DNA of 10,582 nucleotides, taken from assembly GCA_027366075.1 (NCBI GenBank), contig DAHXLI010000055.1:1-10582 (forward strand), in the 5' to 3' direction. The position numbers and the translations under genes were made by a program. This DNA comes from Candidatus Parvarchaeota archaeon. GTDB lineage: Archaea; Nanobdellota; Nanobdellia; Parvarchaeales; Parvarchaeaceae. Shown one piece after another: positions 1-6,438 of this stretch. Each line of letters opens with the position of its first letter. Position 1 is the first letter of the stretch. The notes beneath the pieces were generated by a model. It was not told where the DNA came from. It worked only from the letters and a program-made list of their open reading frames with translations, and ran no database searches.

Positions 1-53
1 ATTCCGAAGACGACATAGTCGGAAGGAAAAACGAGTCTTTATCGAATTTCTAA
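1..53 (+). CDS. Possible C-terminal end of an upstream gene (partial)
   Basis: Reading from base 3, codons run SEDDIVGRKNESLSNF and stop at TAA 51-53. The codons used (ATA for Ile, AGG for Arg) suit the rest of the window. A competing frame from base 2 ends at TAA 59-61 but needs three CGA Arg codons, which are rare here. On the minus strand an ATG at 16-14 would begin a protein MSSSE running off the window, with an AT-rich TATA-like stretch near position 42. Too little is visible to name a product or to be sure which strand is coding. Confidence 0.3.
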   Translation, partial: SEDDIVGRKNESLSNF

Positions 54-73
54 AAAAGTAAAGTTAACCAAGC

Positions 74-82
74 TTTAAATAT
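74..82 (+). promoter_or_regulatory. TATA box for the 25-codon gene
   Basis: TTTAAATAT is centred about 27 nt upstream of the ATG at 105. This is the spacing seen at the other archaeal promoters in the window, so transcription would start at or beside the ATG (leaderless). Confidence 0.5.
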
Positions 83-104
83 CAAACTAATCTAAGTATT
101 AACT

Positions 105-182
105 ATGGATTTGGACAGACTATTAGGTACAGTAGATGCTGCAAAATTGCGTTACCTGATTGACCCCGCCTCGCTAAAGTGA
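105..182 (+). CDS. Candidate 25-aa small protein
   Basis: ATG at 105 opens a 25-codon frame, MDLDRLLGTV followed by DAAKLRYLIDPASLK, ending at TGA 180-182. It is not recognised as any known family. The support is positional: a good TATA box sits 27 nt upstream of the ATG, and six bases after the stop there is a hairpin with a T-run (188-208), so promoter, ORF and terminator form a self-contained unit. The peptide could form a short amphipathic helix. It might instead be a leader peptide or a non-coding RNA ahead of the methionine aminopeptidase gene, which has its own AT-rich box at 204-210. Confidence is limited by the short length. Confidence 0.4.
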   Translation: MDLDRLLGTVDAAKLRYLIDPASLK

Positions 183-187
183 GAGCT

Positions 188-208
188 ATCCGTATTCGGA
201 TGATTTTT
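188..208 (+). terminator. Terminator-like hairpin with T-run
   Basis: ATCCG (188-192) pairs with CGGAT (197-201) around a TATT loop, followed by five T residues at 204-208. The stem is only 5 bp. The T-rich stretch alone could end archaeal transcription, and it also overlaps the presumed TATA element of the next gene. Confidence 0.35.
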
Positions 209-210
209 AA
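204..210 (+). promoter_or_regulatory. Putative TATA box of map
   Basis: TTTTTAA is centred 27 nt before the ATG at 234. It is a weak match, but the spacing agrees with the other leaderless promoters of this window. No Shine-Dalgarno sequence precedes the ATG. Confidence 0.4.
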
Positions 211-233
211 TTCTAGGTATACACTATAATCAA

Positions 234-1124
234 ATGGACAGCCAAGAAAAAGAGAAGTGGATTCTAGCAGGTAAGGCAGGGAAGACGATAAGAGAATATG
301 CAGTTTCATTGGTCAAGCCAGGCGAATCTCTTCTCAGGTTAGTAAGAGAAATAGAAAAGAAAATGGCAGAATTGAACGTAAAACCTGCCTTCCCCTCGAA
401 TCTTTCCATAAACCAGATAGCCGCACACTACACACCGAAATTCAACGATGAAATTATTCTTAAAGAAGGTGACATTCTAAAAATAGATGTCGGCGCAAGC
501 ATAGACGGCTTTGTTTCTGATACCGCCGCAACGGTTGTAGTCGGTCAGAATAACACCGATCTAGTCAAGGCTGCTCATGCCGCATTGGCCGAAGCGATAA
601 AGGTTGCCAAGCCCGAAGGACGGATAGACGACATAAGTCAGGCAATAGAAGAAACGATAAGATCTAGGGGTTTTTCTCCGATAGTAAACCTGGGCGGACA
701 CGGGATAAAGCGTTATGAGATACATGAAGGAGATTTTATACCGAACTGTGCTACAGGATCTAAAAAGACTTTAAGAAAAGAAGGCGTAATAGCAATAGAG
801 CCTTTTGCGACAACTGGTGGCGGTTATGTCGTAGACAGCCCAGAGGTCCAGATACTCATGCTCAGTAATCCGAGGATGCCGAGAAGCAAACTTGGCCGGG
901 AGATACTCGAATTTATATCGAAAGAATATCACGGCCTTCCATTTGCAAAACGTTGGATACTGGAGAAGTTTGGTAACTTTGCTGACTTAGAATTGAAAGG
1001 AATGGTAGGTTCAGGCGCGTTATACGAGTTCAACGTACTGAAAGAGAGAGACAATGGATTAGTAGCGCAGTTTGAACACACTCTGCTGTTTGATTCTGGG
1101 GAAGTTATAGTGACTACGCTGTGA
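234..1124 (+). CDS. map: Type II methionine aminopeptidase
   Basis: This cytoplasmic metalloprotease removes the initiator Met from nascent proteins. The 296-residue length is typical of the single-domain archaeal enzyme. The pita-bread fold ligands are all visible: D85 (KIDVG), D96 (SDTA), H156 (GGHGI), E189 (IEPF) and E281 (QFEHT), spaced as in Pyrococcus MetAP. The catalytic-site histidines H65 (AAHY) and H164 (YEIHEG) are also present, so the enzyme should be active. The type II insert between the last two ligands is present, roughly residues 205-260. The start is fixed by the TATA spacing and by the family N-terminus (ILAGKAGKTIREYA). It is the first gene of an operon: FEN-1 follows after one base. 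Identity is secure from the full ligand set. Confidence 0.97.
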   Translation: MDSQEKEKWILAGKAGKTIREYAVSLVKPGESLLRLVREIEKKMAELNVKPAFPSNLSINQIAAHYTPKFNDEIILKEGDILKIDVGASIDGFVSDTAATVVVGQNNTDLVKAAHAALAEAIKVAKPEGRIDDISQAIEETIRSRGFSPIVNLGGHGIKRYEIHEGDFIPNCATGSKKTLRKEGVIAIEPFATTGGGYVVDSPEVQILMLSNPRMPRSKLGREILEFISKEYHGLPFAKRWILEKFGNFADLELKGMVGSGALYEFNVLKERDNGLVAQFEHTLLFDSGEVIVTTL

Positions 1125-1125
1125 T

Positions 1126-2121
1126 ATGGGGGTAAAATTAAAAGACATCGTCCATGGCAAGGAAATAGGACTTAAAGACCTTGCCGGGAGATCCATAGCG
1201 ATAGATGCCTTCAACTGGCTATATCAATTCCTTACAACGATAAGATTAGCGGACGGATCCTATCTGACAGACAAAGAAGGGAACATAACCACGCATTTAA
1301 ACGGGCTCTTCTACAGGTCGATGAATCTGTTGGCAAACGATATAAAACCTTGCTTTGTTTTTGATGGCCCCGCCCCAAAATTCAAGAAAGCCACGAACCT
1401 AGAGCGGGCGAAGGTAAGAGAAGAAGCGAGAAACCTTGCGGAGCAAGCCAAGACCGAAGAAGAAAGGGCGATGTATCTAAGACGCGCCGTAAAGATGGAC
1501 GATTATATAATCTCTTCTTCAAAAGAACTTTTGAATCTGATGGGTATCTCAATCGTGCAGGCCCCCGCGGAAGGGGAAGCGCAGGCAGCTGCCATGAACG
1601 CTAAAGGGCTCGTTTACGGCGTCGCCTCTCAGGATTATGATACGCTTCTTTTTGGTGCCAACAGACTCATAAGAAATCTTAACGTATCAAACAAGAAAAA
1701 GGTAAAAAACAAAGGTATAACTGCGAATGTGTCGCCGGAAATAATAGACAATAAGGCTTACAGCGAACTGGGCTTAAGCAGGGAGCAGCTTATAATGATA
1801 GCGCTCTTTGTAGGGACCGACTATAACGACGGCGTCAAAGGCATAGGCCCAAAAAAGGCGCTCGCAATAGTAAAGAAAGAAAAAATATCGGACATGATGA
1901 AATCATATGATTTCGGTTCGAGCTACGAAATAAAAGAGGTATTTGACTATTTCATGAACCCGAATGTAAGAGAAATCCTAGAATCGCCGTCGGCGGCGCC
2001 TTTGCAGACTGAAAAACTGATAGATTTTCTTTGCAACAAGCATTCATTTGAAGAAGACAGGATAAGGTCATATTTAGATAAGGCAAAAAAGCAGGAAGGG
2101 TCGCTATTCGACTATGGATAA
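1126..2121 (+). CDS. fen: Flap endonuclease 1 (FEN-1)
   Basis: A structure-specific 5' nuclease that cuts 5' flaps during Okazaki fragment maturation and base excision repair, working with PCNA. The 331 residues match archaeal FEN-1. The N domain holds D27 (AIDAFNW) and D80 (VFDGP). The I domain holds E149 and E151 (PAEGEAQA), D170 and D172 (SQDYDTLLFG), and D232 (GTDYNDG), giving the full two-metal acidic set. The helix-hairpin-helix signature VKGIGPKKAL follows at about 237-246. The C-terminus reads QEGSLFDYG, a degenerate PCNA-interacting motif with one aromatic residue instead of two. The gene starts one base after the map stop and overlaps the next gene by 8 nt, so all three are probably translated from one mRNA. 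Confidence 0.96.
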   Translation: MGVKLKDIVHGKEIGLKDLAGRSIAIDAFNWLYQFLTTIRLADGSYLTDKEGNITTHLNGLFYRSMNLLANDIKPCFVFDGPAPKFKKATNLERAKVREEARNLAEQAKTEEERAMYLRRAVKMDDYIISSSKELLNLMGISIVQAPAEGEAQAAAMNAKGLVYGVASQDYDTLLFGANRLIRNLNVSNKKKVKNKGITANVSPEIIDNKAYSELGLSREQLIMIALFVGTDYNDGVKGIGPKKALAIVKKEKISDMMKSYDFGSSYEIKEVFDYFMNPNVREILESPSAAPLQTEKLIDFLCNKHSFEEDRIRSYLDKAKKQEGSLFDYG

Positions 2122-2386
2122 CGAATTAACAAAACGATTCGTTCTAGAAAAATCTAAGATGGACAAGGTCTTCGCATCGCTCAAGATAATAAAGAAAACG
2201 GAAGAAGAAAGACAATTTTTGGATATGGCCAGGAATTATTACAACGATTCGGGCTATTTCCATGGCAAGGGCGATTCTATAAGGGCGTTCGAGGCGATAG
2301 TAATAAGCTGGTCTTACGTAGATGCCGGGATAAAGATGGGTTTTTTCGCCGTGCCGGAGAATCTTGGGCAGTATTTTACGTCTTGA
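2114..2386 (+). CDS. DUF357 family protein
   Basis: A 90-residue, probably all-helical soluble protein of unknown function. Residues about 38-80 carry the DUF357 pattern: MARNYYNDSGYF, then GKGDSIRAFEAIVISWSYVDAG, ending in a short hydrophobic MGFF stretch. DUF357 is an archaeal family of small proteins without an assigned biochemical role. The ATG lies within the last codons of FEN-1 (ATGGATAA arrangement, 8-nt overlap), so translational coupling is likely. It is the last gene of the map-fen operon, since a new promoter follows at 2439-2456. The context with a DNA replication nuclease may or may not be meaningful. The family assignment rests on recalled pattern similarity, not a search. Confidence 0.8.
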   Translation: MDNELTKRFVLEKSKMDKVFASLKIIKKTEEERQFLDMARNYYNDSGYFHGKGDSIRAFEAIVISWSYVDAGIKMGFFAVPENLGQYFTS

Positions 2387-2410
2387 CCATAAAAAGCTCG
2401 CGGTTTTCTT

Positions 2411-2428
2411 CACTAAGTGGCGTTAGTG
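2411..2428. repeat. Inverted repeat upstream of the 2477 promoter
   Basis: CACTAA (2411-2416) and TTAGTG (2423-2428) form a perfect 6-bp inverted repeat around GTGGCG. It ends 10 nt before the BRE-like element, so it could be an operator, or the 3' end of the preceding operon's transcript. No T-run follows it. Confidence 0.35.
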
Positions 2429-2438
2429 CTAAAATAAT

Positions 2439-2456
2439 CCGAAAAGATTTATATAT
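2439..2456 (+). promoter_or_regulatory. BRE + TATA promoter of the 2477 gene
   Basis: CCGAAAAG (2439-2446) resembles a TFB recognition element and is followed by TTTATATAT (2448-2456). The TATA centre lies about 25 nt before the ATG at 2477, so the mRNA should be leaderless. This is one of the best promoter matches in the window. Confidence 0.7.
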
Positions 2457-2476
2457 TAAAGGGTAGTAAAGATAAT

Positions 2477-3682
2477 ATGGGTGAAGGACGAGAGAGAGTA
2501 CCTGCGGCTGTAATACTAATAATCTTTTTGATAGGCGCAATAGTAATCTATCTTGTGACTATACCACAGCCTGTAGCGTACAGCCTGGTGTTCGGCAATT
2601 TCAGCAACAGCCATAGCGGTACAAATAGTACTTCTTCGGCGCAACACGGCTCGTATTACGACCAGTTGACGGCCTACATCGGCGGAAACCCTTCCACCGT
2701 TAACACTACATATTCGATAGGGACGTTTAGCGCTTCTTATAATGAGTATAATTCGACGGTCGGCGGCGCAAACACGTTTACCCTCACTTCTTCGATATTC
2801 GGCTCTTCCTCTTATAACATGGGCTTTAACGGTTCTTCTGCCGACACTTACTTTTTGGCCATAAACATAACGTCCGTGTCAGGCACGCCAAAACTTAGGC
2901 TATCGTTAAACGGCAATTATTTCTATACAGTAATACCTGCAGGCAACGAGCAGATACTTCTACAGCTGCCAGCAGCGATAAACGGAAAGAACACTTTATC
3001 AATATATAATAACCTGAATGGATTTGCGTTTACCCAAGCTATAAGCTTTTCAGAAGTAGCGATAACCCAGATGGCAGGCGATAACGCTTCACATTATGGC
3101 ACGGTCACGGCATTGACCCTGAGTGGCTTGGGCAACTATTATCTGACATACACCCCGATAGGATATGGAAACCTTACGATATCGGCGAACGGGTACGACT
3201 TGACAAAACTTTCAGCAGCCAGCGATACTCCAACTACTATCATGCTTCCTTCAGACGTCGTAAATAAAGCCATAGGGAGCGGGGCATCGGCGATACTGCC
3301 AGCGACTTTCAATCTAGGTTTCGTTGTAAGCCAGAGCAGTACTTACGAAATAGCCAATGCCGGTTTGGTGTATGAGATGCCTTACGTAGCTCCAAACACC
3401 ATTTCCGTTCCTTATTCGGTAAAGGGGACCTCTGGTGAATACGTGATGACCTTTTACGTTGATAGCATAATGGAGCCAGGGTCGGTGTCCTTTACTTTCT
3501 ATCCATCTGGGCAGTCTTACCAGATCAGCGCGGCCAACCTTGTCGCAGGAGAGAACATAATAATACTACCAAACAGCGCACTTTCGGTAACGCAATTGGA
3601 TGGCAATTACACTGGAACGATGTCCATATCATCCACTGGTCTTGTTATACCACAATACGTACAGATAAAGCCGACTTCTTGA
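2477..3682 (+). CDS. Membrane-anchored surface protein with three beta repeats
   Basis: A 401-residue protein of unknown function, probably displayed on the cell surface. A short basic N-terminus (GRER) precedes one hydrophobic segment at residues about 8-28, a signal anchor or uncleaved signal peptide. The rest is rich in Ser, Thr, Asn, Gly and Tyr with alternating hydrophobic residues, typical of beta sandwiches, and has about eight N-x-S/T sequons. Three tandem units seem to share a layout at residues about 122-198, 218-300 and 318-398: a Y-[FYV]-[LM] strand, a Gly/Pro turn, a strand ending in NG or SG, then LP and a further strand. The domain at 33-120 is separate. It lacks both the pilin-like N-terminus and the Y-N-Y C-terminus of its downstream neighbours. 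Carbohydrate binding or S-layer association is possible but unproven. Confidence 0.85.
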   Translation: MGEGRERVPAAVILIIFLIGAIVIYLVTIPQPVAYSLVFGNFSNSHSGTNSTSSAQHGSYYDQLTAYIGGNPSTVNTTYSIGTFSASYNEYNSTVGGANTFTLTSSIFGSSSYNMGFNGSSADTYFLAINITSVSGTPKLRLSLNGNYFYTVIPAGNEQILLQLPAAINGKNTLSIYNNLNGFAFTQAISFSEVAITQMAGDNASHYGTVTALTLSGLGNYYLTYTPIGYGNLTISANGYDLTKLSAASDTPTTIMLPSDVVNKAIGSGASAILPATFNLGFVVSQSSTYEIANAGLVYEMPYVAPNTISVPYSVKGTSGEYVMTFYVDSIMEPGSVSFTFYPSGQSYQISAANLVAGENIIILPNSALSVTQLDGNYTGTMSISSTGLVIPQYVQIKPTS

Positions 3683-3701
3683 TGCGGTCACGTATAAAAT
3701 C

Positions 3702-3708
3702 TATATAA
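3702..3708 (+). promoter_or_regulatory. TATA box of the 3732-5141 unit
   Basis: TATATAA is centred 27 nt before the ATG at 3732 in the 49-bp gap after the previous gene. The following gene at 5141 has no TATA element of its own, so this promoter probably drives both. Confidence 0.6.
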
Positions 3709-3731
3709 GTTAAGGTTTGTTAAAATAAGAT

Positions 3732-5135
3732 ATGGCTTGGAAAGACAGGGTTAAAAACGCGGGCAGCAAAGTCAGCGGCGGTTTTTCAAAGGTTTTTAGG
3801 AGACAGGCTGCAGGGCCGTCGGCGACCAACCTAGAGCAAACCGAAGGCGAAAAACTGATGGCCTTGAGACTTAAGCGGGCCGAAGCCGAGGCAAGGGCGC
3901 CGTATCAGCTTTTTGATAGAGCCGCATTTGTCCGTGGCACAAAAAAATATAGCGCAATAATAATAATCCTTATCCTTATCGCATTACCGGTTATCATATT
4001 TGTTTATCTAAGCACTTCAAGTCACACCGGCTTTTTCTCTTATCAGGAGCAGTCTTATTATGGTCCAATCTTCTCAGGGGTATGGTCTTATATATCACCG
4101 ATCTGGGGTTTGATATCAGGTGAACTTGCCTGTGTCGCGAACCCCGTTAGTTGCGTCGGCGTACAAAATACCAATGTAACGCAGAATGTTTACCCTACCT
4201 TTACTTCGTTTTTATCGGCAAATCCCTCGCAAGGGACACAAACGACTTTTATAACTTCTTCTTATCCAGGTACCCCGGCCGACCTATTTTATACAGTCCA
4301 AAACACCGCAAATGTGCCTTTGGGATATGACACTAGCAACAACGTGCTTTTGAATACTTCCTGCGGAAGCACCGACGACCCAGCAGCAACGTTTAACTGT
4401 CAGTATAGTACGAACATTACGTCTCCAAAACCCTATGATGCCAGGTTATCTCCAGTACTAGAAGCAGGTCAGACAATAACAAACCAGACAGCAGTAAACG
4501 TTTTTTGTCCAACGAACCTACAAGTACAATTGGATTCTATAGCGTCCATCCAGCTCAACTTCACAATAACGAATTACAGCGCGGCATCGATAGTTCCGAT
4601 AGAGTTCGTAACAAATGCTTATGCTACAGAGTTGTCCATAGCGGGGCAGGAACTTGTGCCAAACGCCCCGACAGTTTCATTTGTAAGCCCGGGCCCGATA
4701 TCGATAATCTTAAGCACCAGCGACCCACAACCAATAGAGACGCAATCTGGGAACATGCCGATAAGCGTTCAAGTAAGCAATGCAAACCCAGGTAACAGCT
4801 ATTCTTTAAACGCTCTTTCCGTGTTCATACCGATGTCGCTTTGGTCTGTCAACGTGTCAAGTGAGATATCCCAGTTAAACCCTATATGGTCATGTTCACA
4901 AGCAAATGGCGGAAGAACGATGGGCTTTGTTTTGCCTAGCAGTGGCTACTGGAATTGCACCGCAAAAAACCCAAATGATATCGTGCAGCTCGTACTTCCG
5001 CAGGTACTGTCTTTGCCAGGCGCAGAGCATTTTGATACCGTTCCGCTTTTGGCGCACGTAAATTATAATTATATACAGAAGATGAATATGCCTTATGTAA
5101 TAAGGGGCAGCAGTGCCGTCTCTTGTTCGAGTTAA
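3732..5135 (+). CDS. Surface protein with cytoplasmic N-terminal region
   Basis: A 467-residue protein, not recognised as a named family. Residues 1-72 are hydrophilic and basic (KDRVKNAGSK, then EGEKLMALRLKRAEAEARA, which could be a helix) and should stay in the cytoplasm. One membrane span lies at about 73-94. It is followed by a Trp/Tyr-rich amphipathic stretch (about 105-130) and a beta-rich extracellular part with about eight N-x-S/T sequons and several Cys residues that may form disulfides. The C-terminus has Y445-N-Y447 and P454, the same Y-N-Y-x6-P signature as the 5141 and 6439 proteins, and the chain ends SCSS. The N-terminal cytoplasmic segment is unique among the five surface genes, so this protein may link the surface layer to something inside the cell. 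That role is inference. Confidence 0.85.
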   Translation: MAWKDRVKNAGSKVSGGFSKVFRRQAAGPSATNLEQTEGEKLMALRLKRAEAEARAPYQLFDRAAFVRGTKKYSAIIIILILIALPVIIFVYLSTSSHTGFFSYQEQSYYGPIFSGVWSYISPIWGLISGELACVANPVSCVGVQNTNVTQNVYPTFTSFLSANPSQGTQTTFITSSYPGTPADLFYTVQNTANVPLGYDTSNNVLLNTSCGSTDDPAATFNCQYSTNITSPKPYDARLSPVLEAGQTITNQTAVNVFCPTNLQVQLDSIASIQLNFTITNYSAASIVPIEFVTNAYATELSIAGQELVPNAPTVSFVSPGPISIILSTSDPQPIETQSGNMPISVQVSNANPGNSYSLNALSVFIPMSLWSVNVSSEISQLNPIWSCSQANGGRTMGFVLPSSGYWNCTAKNPNDIVQLVLPQVLSLPGAEHFDTVPLLAHVNYNYIQKMNMPYVIRGSSAVSCSS

Positions 5136-5140
5136 AATAT

Positions 5141-6115
5141 ATGACAAGCACTAAAAATTTAGGGAAAAGAGGACAAAACACAGGTCTGGTTCTCGTTGGG
5201 ATAATAGTAGTCGTAGTGATAGTCATAATCCTTTTGCCTTACATAAGCTCTGATTTAGGTATATTCAATTCATCACCAACGCCCCCGCCCATAACCCAAG
5301 GAGTCACGGTATCATCCATACAATATACTTCAAGCGTCTCTCCGTCCACCGACTTTGATGTAAGCTTCTCGATCACAAATAACATAGATGGCAAGGGGGC
5401 GACAGGGATAGACCTTTGTCTTGATAATCTGGGGATATTCACAATAGTTTCAAGTCCAAGTCAGCTGGGGCCGCAGGAATGCGTGAGTATACCAACGCTT
5501 TTTGCAGGGGGGAGCGTGCTCGAAACGTTCAGACTAAGCTCGCCTTCTAATAGCGCATACCAGAACATACCATATACACAGCTTTTGGCTTATTACATAA
5601 ATTATTCATATCGAGCTGGCGCATCACAATCTTTGGAGTTCGTTTCGCAACAGGCATACAGCAGTGGAGATTATCCTGCGCCTTCGCTTTCATCCTACGG
5701 AAATACGGCTGGCCCCGTGAGCATAACAACATCTGCACAGCTTCCCGCAGTATACGGGACCGCAGCGCAAATATCTCTGGCTCTCACCAACGCCGGGACG
5801 GGAATGGTACTTGGCTCTGTAAACGTTAACATAACCATGAATTCCAGCGAAATCAACATGTCACAAGGTCTTTTCGGCTTTACAGCGCATCAGCACGCCA
5901 ACGGTACCGTGACGTTCAGCGGATCTTTATCGGTAGGGACTGGTTCAACATCGGTGACGCTTCCTTTGTCGTTAGGTCAAAATGAAGAATCCTCATTGTC
6001 GTCTAATAGTGTCCCTTATTTCCTTTCGGCCATGCAAGTCTCAATCTCTTACAATTATTTGGAAAATGGCTTCTTTCCAGTAACGCTAAAAGTAGAGTCT
6101 TATCCTACCACTTAA
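5141..6115 (+). CDS. Pilin-like surface protein, two beta domains
   Basis: A 324-residue protein. The ATG at 5141 is preferred over an upstream TTG (5123) that would overlap the preceding gene; this leaves a 5-nt gap, so it is cotranscribed with 3732. The N-terminus MTSTKNLGKRG-QNTG precedes a 21-residue Val/Ile helix (about 15-35). This resembles an archaeal prepilin signal, with cleavage expected after G11, but lacks the usual Glu at +5. Two beta domains follow, at about 55-170 and 190-320. Each ends in a Tyr-rich strand: YYINYSY at 151-157 and SISYNY at 301-306, with P313 completing Y-N-Y-x6-P. C93 and C114 could form a disulfide in the first domain. Function is unknown; a pilus subunit or surface adhesin is the leading guess. 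Confidence 0.82.
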   Translation: MTSTKNLGKRGQNTGLVLVGIIVVVVIVIILLPYISSDLGIFNSSPTPPPITQGVTVSSIQYTSSVSPSTDFDVSFSITNNIDGKGATGIDLCLDNLGIFTIVSSPSQLGPQECVSIPTLFAGGSVLETFRLSSPSNSAYQNIPYTQLLAYYINYSYRAGASQSLEFVSQQAYSSGDYPAPSLSSYGNTAGPVSITTSAQLPAVYGTAAQISLALTNAGTGMVLGSVNVNITMNSSEINMSQGLFGFTAHQHANGTVTFSGSLSVGTGSTSVTLPLSLGQNEESSLSSNSVPYFLSAMQVSISYNYLENGFFPVTLKVESYPTT

Positions 6116-6241
6116 TCGGTTAAAATTATCTAGTAGACCTGCAAGTAGAATTATGCTAATAAATCCCACAGAATGCCTCTAGTAAGTCGTCAATAAAAGT
6201 TTCTGCGACTAGCCTCTTGTAAAATAGCTCTTTAATTTTAG

Positions 6242-6298
6242 AGTAAAAATGCCAGTGATAGAATCCAGCTTAAAAACAGATTTTCCGCCATTTTTACT
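6242..6298 (+). ncRNA. Candidate structured RNA or terminator
   Basis: AGTAAAAATG (6242-6251) pairs perfectly with CATTTTTACT (6289-6298), a 10-bp stem enclosing 37 nt. The 3' arm is itself T-rich and runs into a further TTTTT. It may be the transcript end of the 3732-5141 unit, or a small RNA. The stem is mostly A-T, so stability is modest. Confidence 0.3.
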
Positions 6299-6330
6299 TT
6301 TTATAGAAGCATTTAGATTATCTTGGTTGA

Positions 6331-6350
6331 AATAAGCCTGTAAGCTTATT
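6331..6350. repeat. 7-bp inverted repeat
   Basis: AATAAGC (6331-6337) and GCTTATT (6344-6350) are perfect inverted copies around CTGTAA. A regulator site or a hairpin in the leader region are both possible. Confidence 0.4.
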
Positions 6351-6363
6351 CGCATTTCTCAGT

Positions 6364-6395
6364 TACGCATATGACTTCACCTACCGATGTGCGTA
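6364..6395. repeat. 9-bp inverted repeat upstream of the 6439 promoter
   Basis: TACGCATAT (6364-6372) pairs with ATGTGCGTA (6387-6395) with one G-T pair, around a 14-nt spacer. It ends about 15 nt before the TATA box, a position where an archaeal activator or repressor could bind. Confidence 0.4.
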
Positions 6396-6409
6396 TTATA
6401 AAAAAAAAG

Positions 6410-6418
6410 TTTAAATAT
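6410..6418 (+). promoter_or_regulatory. TATA box of the 6439-7353 unit
   Basis: TTTAAATAT follows an A-rich tract (6400-6408) that resembles a BRE and is centred 25 nt before ATG 6439. The spacing supports ATG 6439 over the in-frame TTG at 6424 as the true start. Confidence 0.7.
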
Positions 6419-6438
6419 TCAAATTGTATCGTTTGTTT

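Larger units (their letters stand above)
6116..6438. other. 323-bp non-coding region with inverted repeats
   Basis: No convincing protein gene is visible between the 5141 and 6439 genes. The stretch is AT-rich and holds three inverted repeats (6242-6298, 6331-6350, 6364-6395) and a weaker 5-bp stem at 6185-6210. A promoter for 6439 lies at its 3' end. A 28-codon frame (ATG 6249 to TAA 6335) exists, but its start overlaps the first hairpin arm and it has only a weak TATA-like stretch upstream. It is the longest gap in an otherwise packed window. Confidence 0.6.

Noticed and set aside
1..24. Inverted repeat TTCCGA (2-7) / TCGGAA (19-24)
   Set aside because: It may lie inside the end of an upstream coding sequence and has competing pairings; no T-run follows closely.
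150..210. C/D-box guide RNA
   Set aside because: A CTGA occurs near 157 and a GGATGAT near 198, but the full C-D'-C'-D order and spacing is not met.
103..309. 68-codon minus-strand frame across the map start
   Set aside because: It is antisense to map and the small upstream gene, with no promoter and no motif.
4505..4795. 96-codon plus-strand frame
   Set aside because: It lies out of frame inside the 3732 surface gene, with no promoter and an unnatural composition.
5123..5140. TTG start extending the 5141 protein by six residues
   Set aside because: It would overlap the preceding gene and spoil the short basic leader seen in its paralogues; ATG 5141 is better.
6249..6335. 28-codon frame in the 6116-6438 gap
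   Set aside because: Its start sits in a hairpin arm, it has only a weak TATA-like stretch upstream, and the peptide shows no family features; not listed as a gene.
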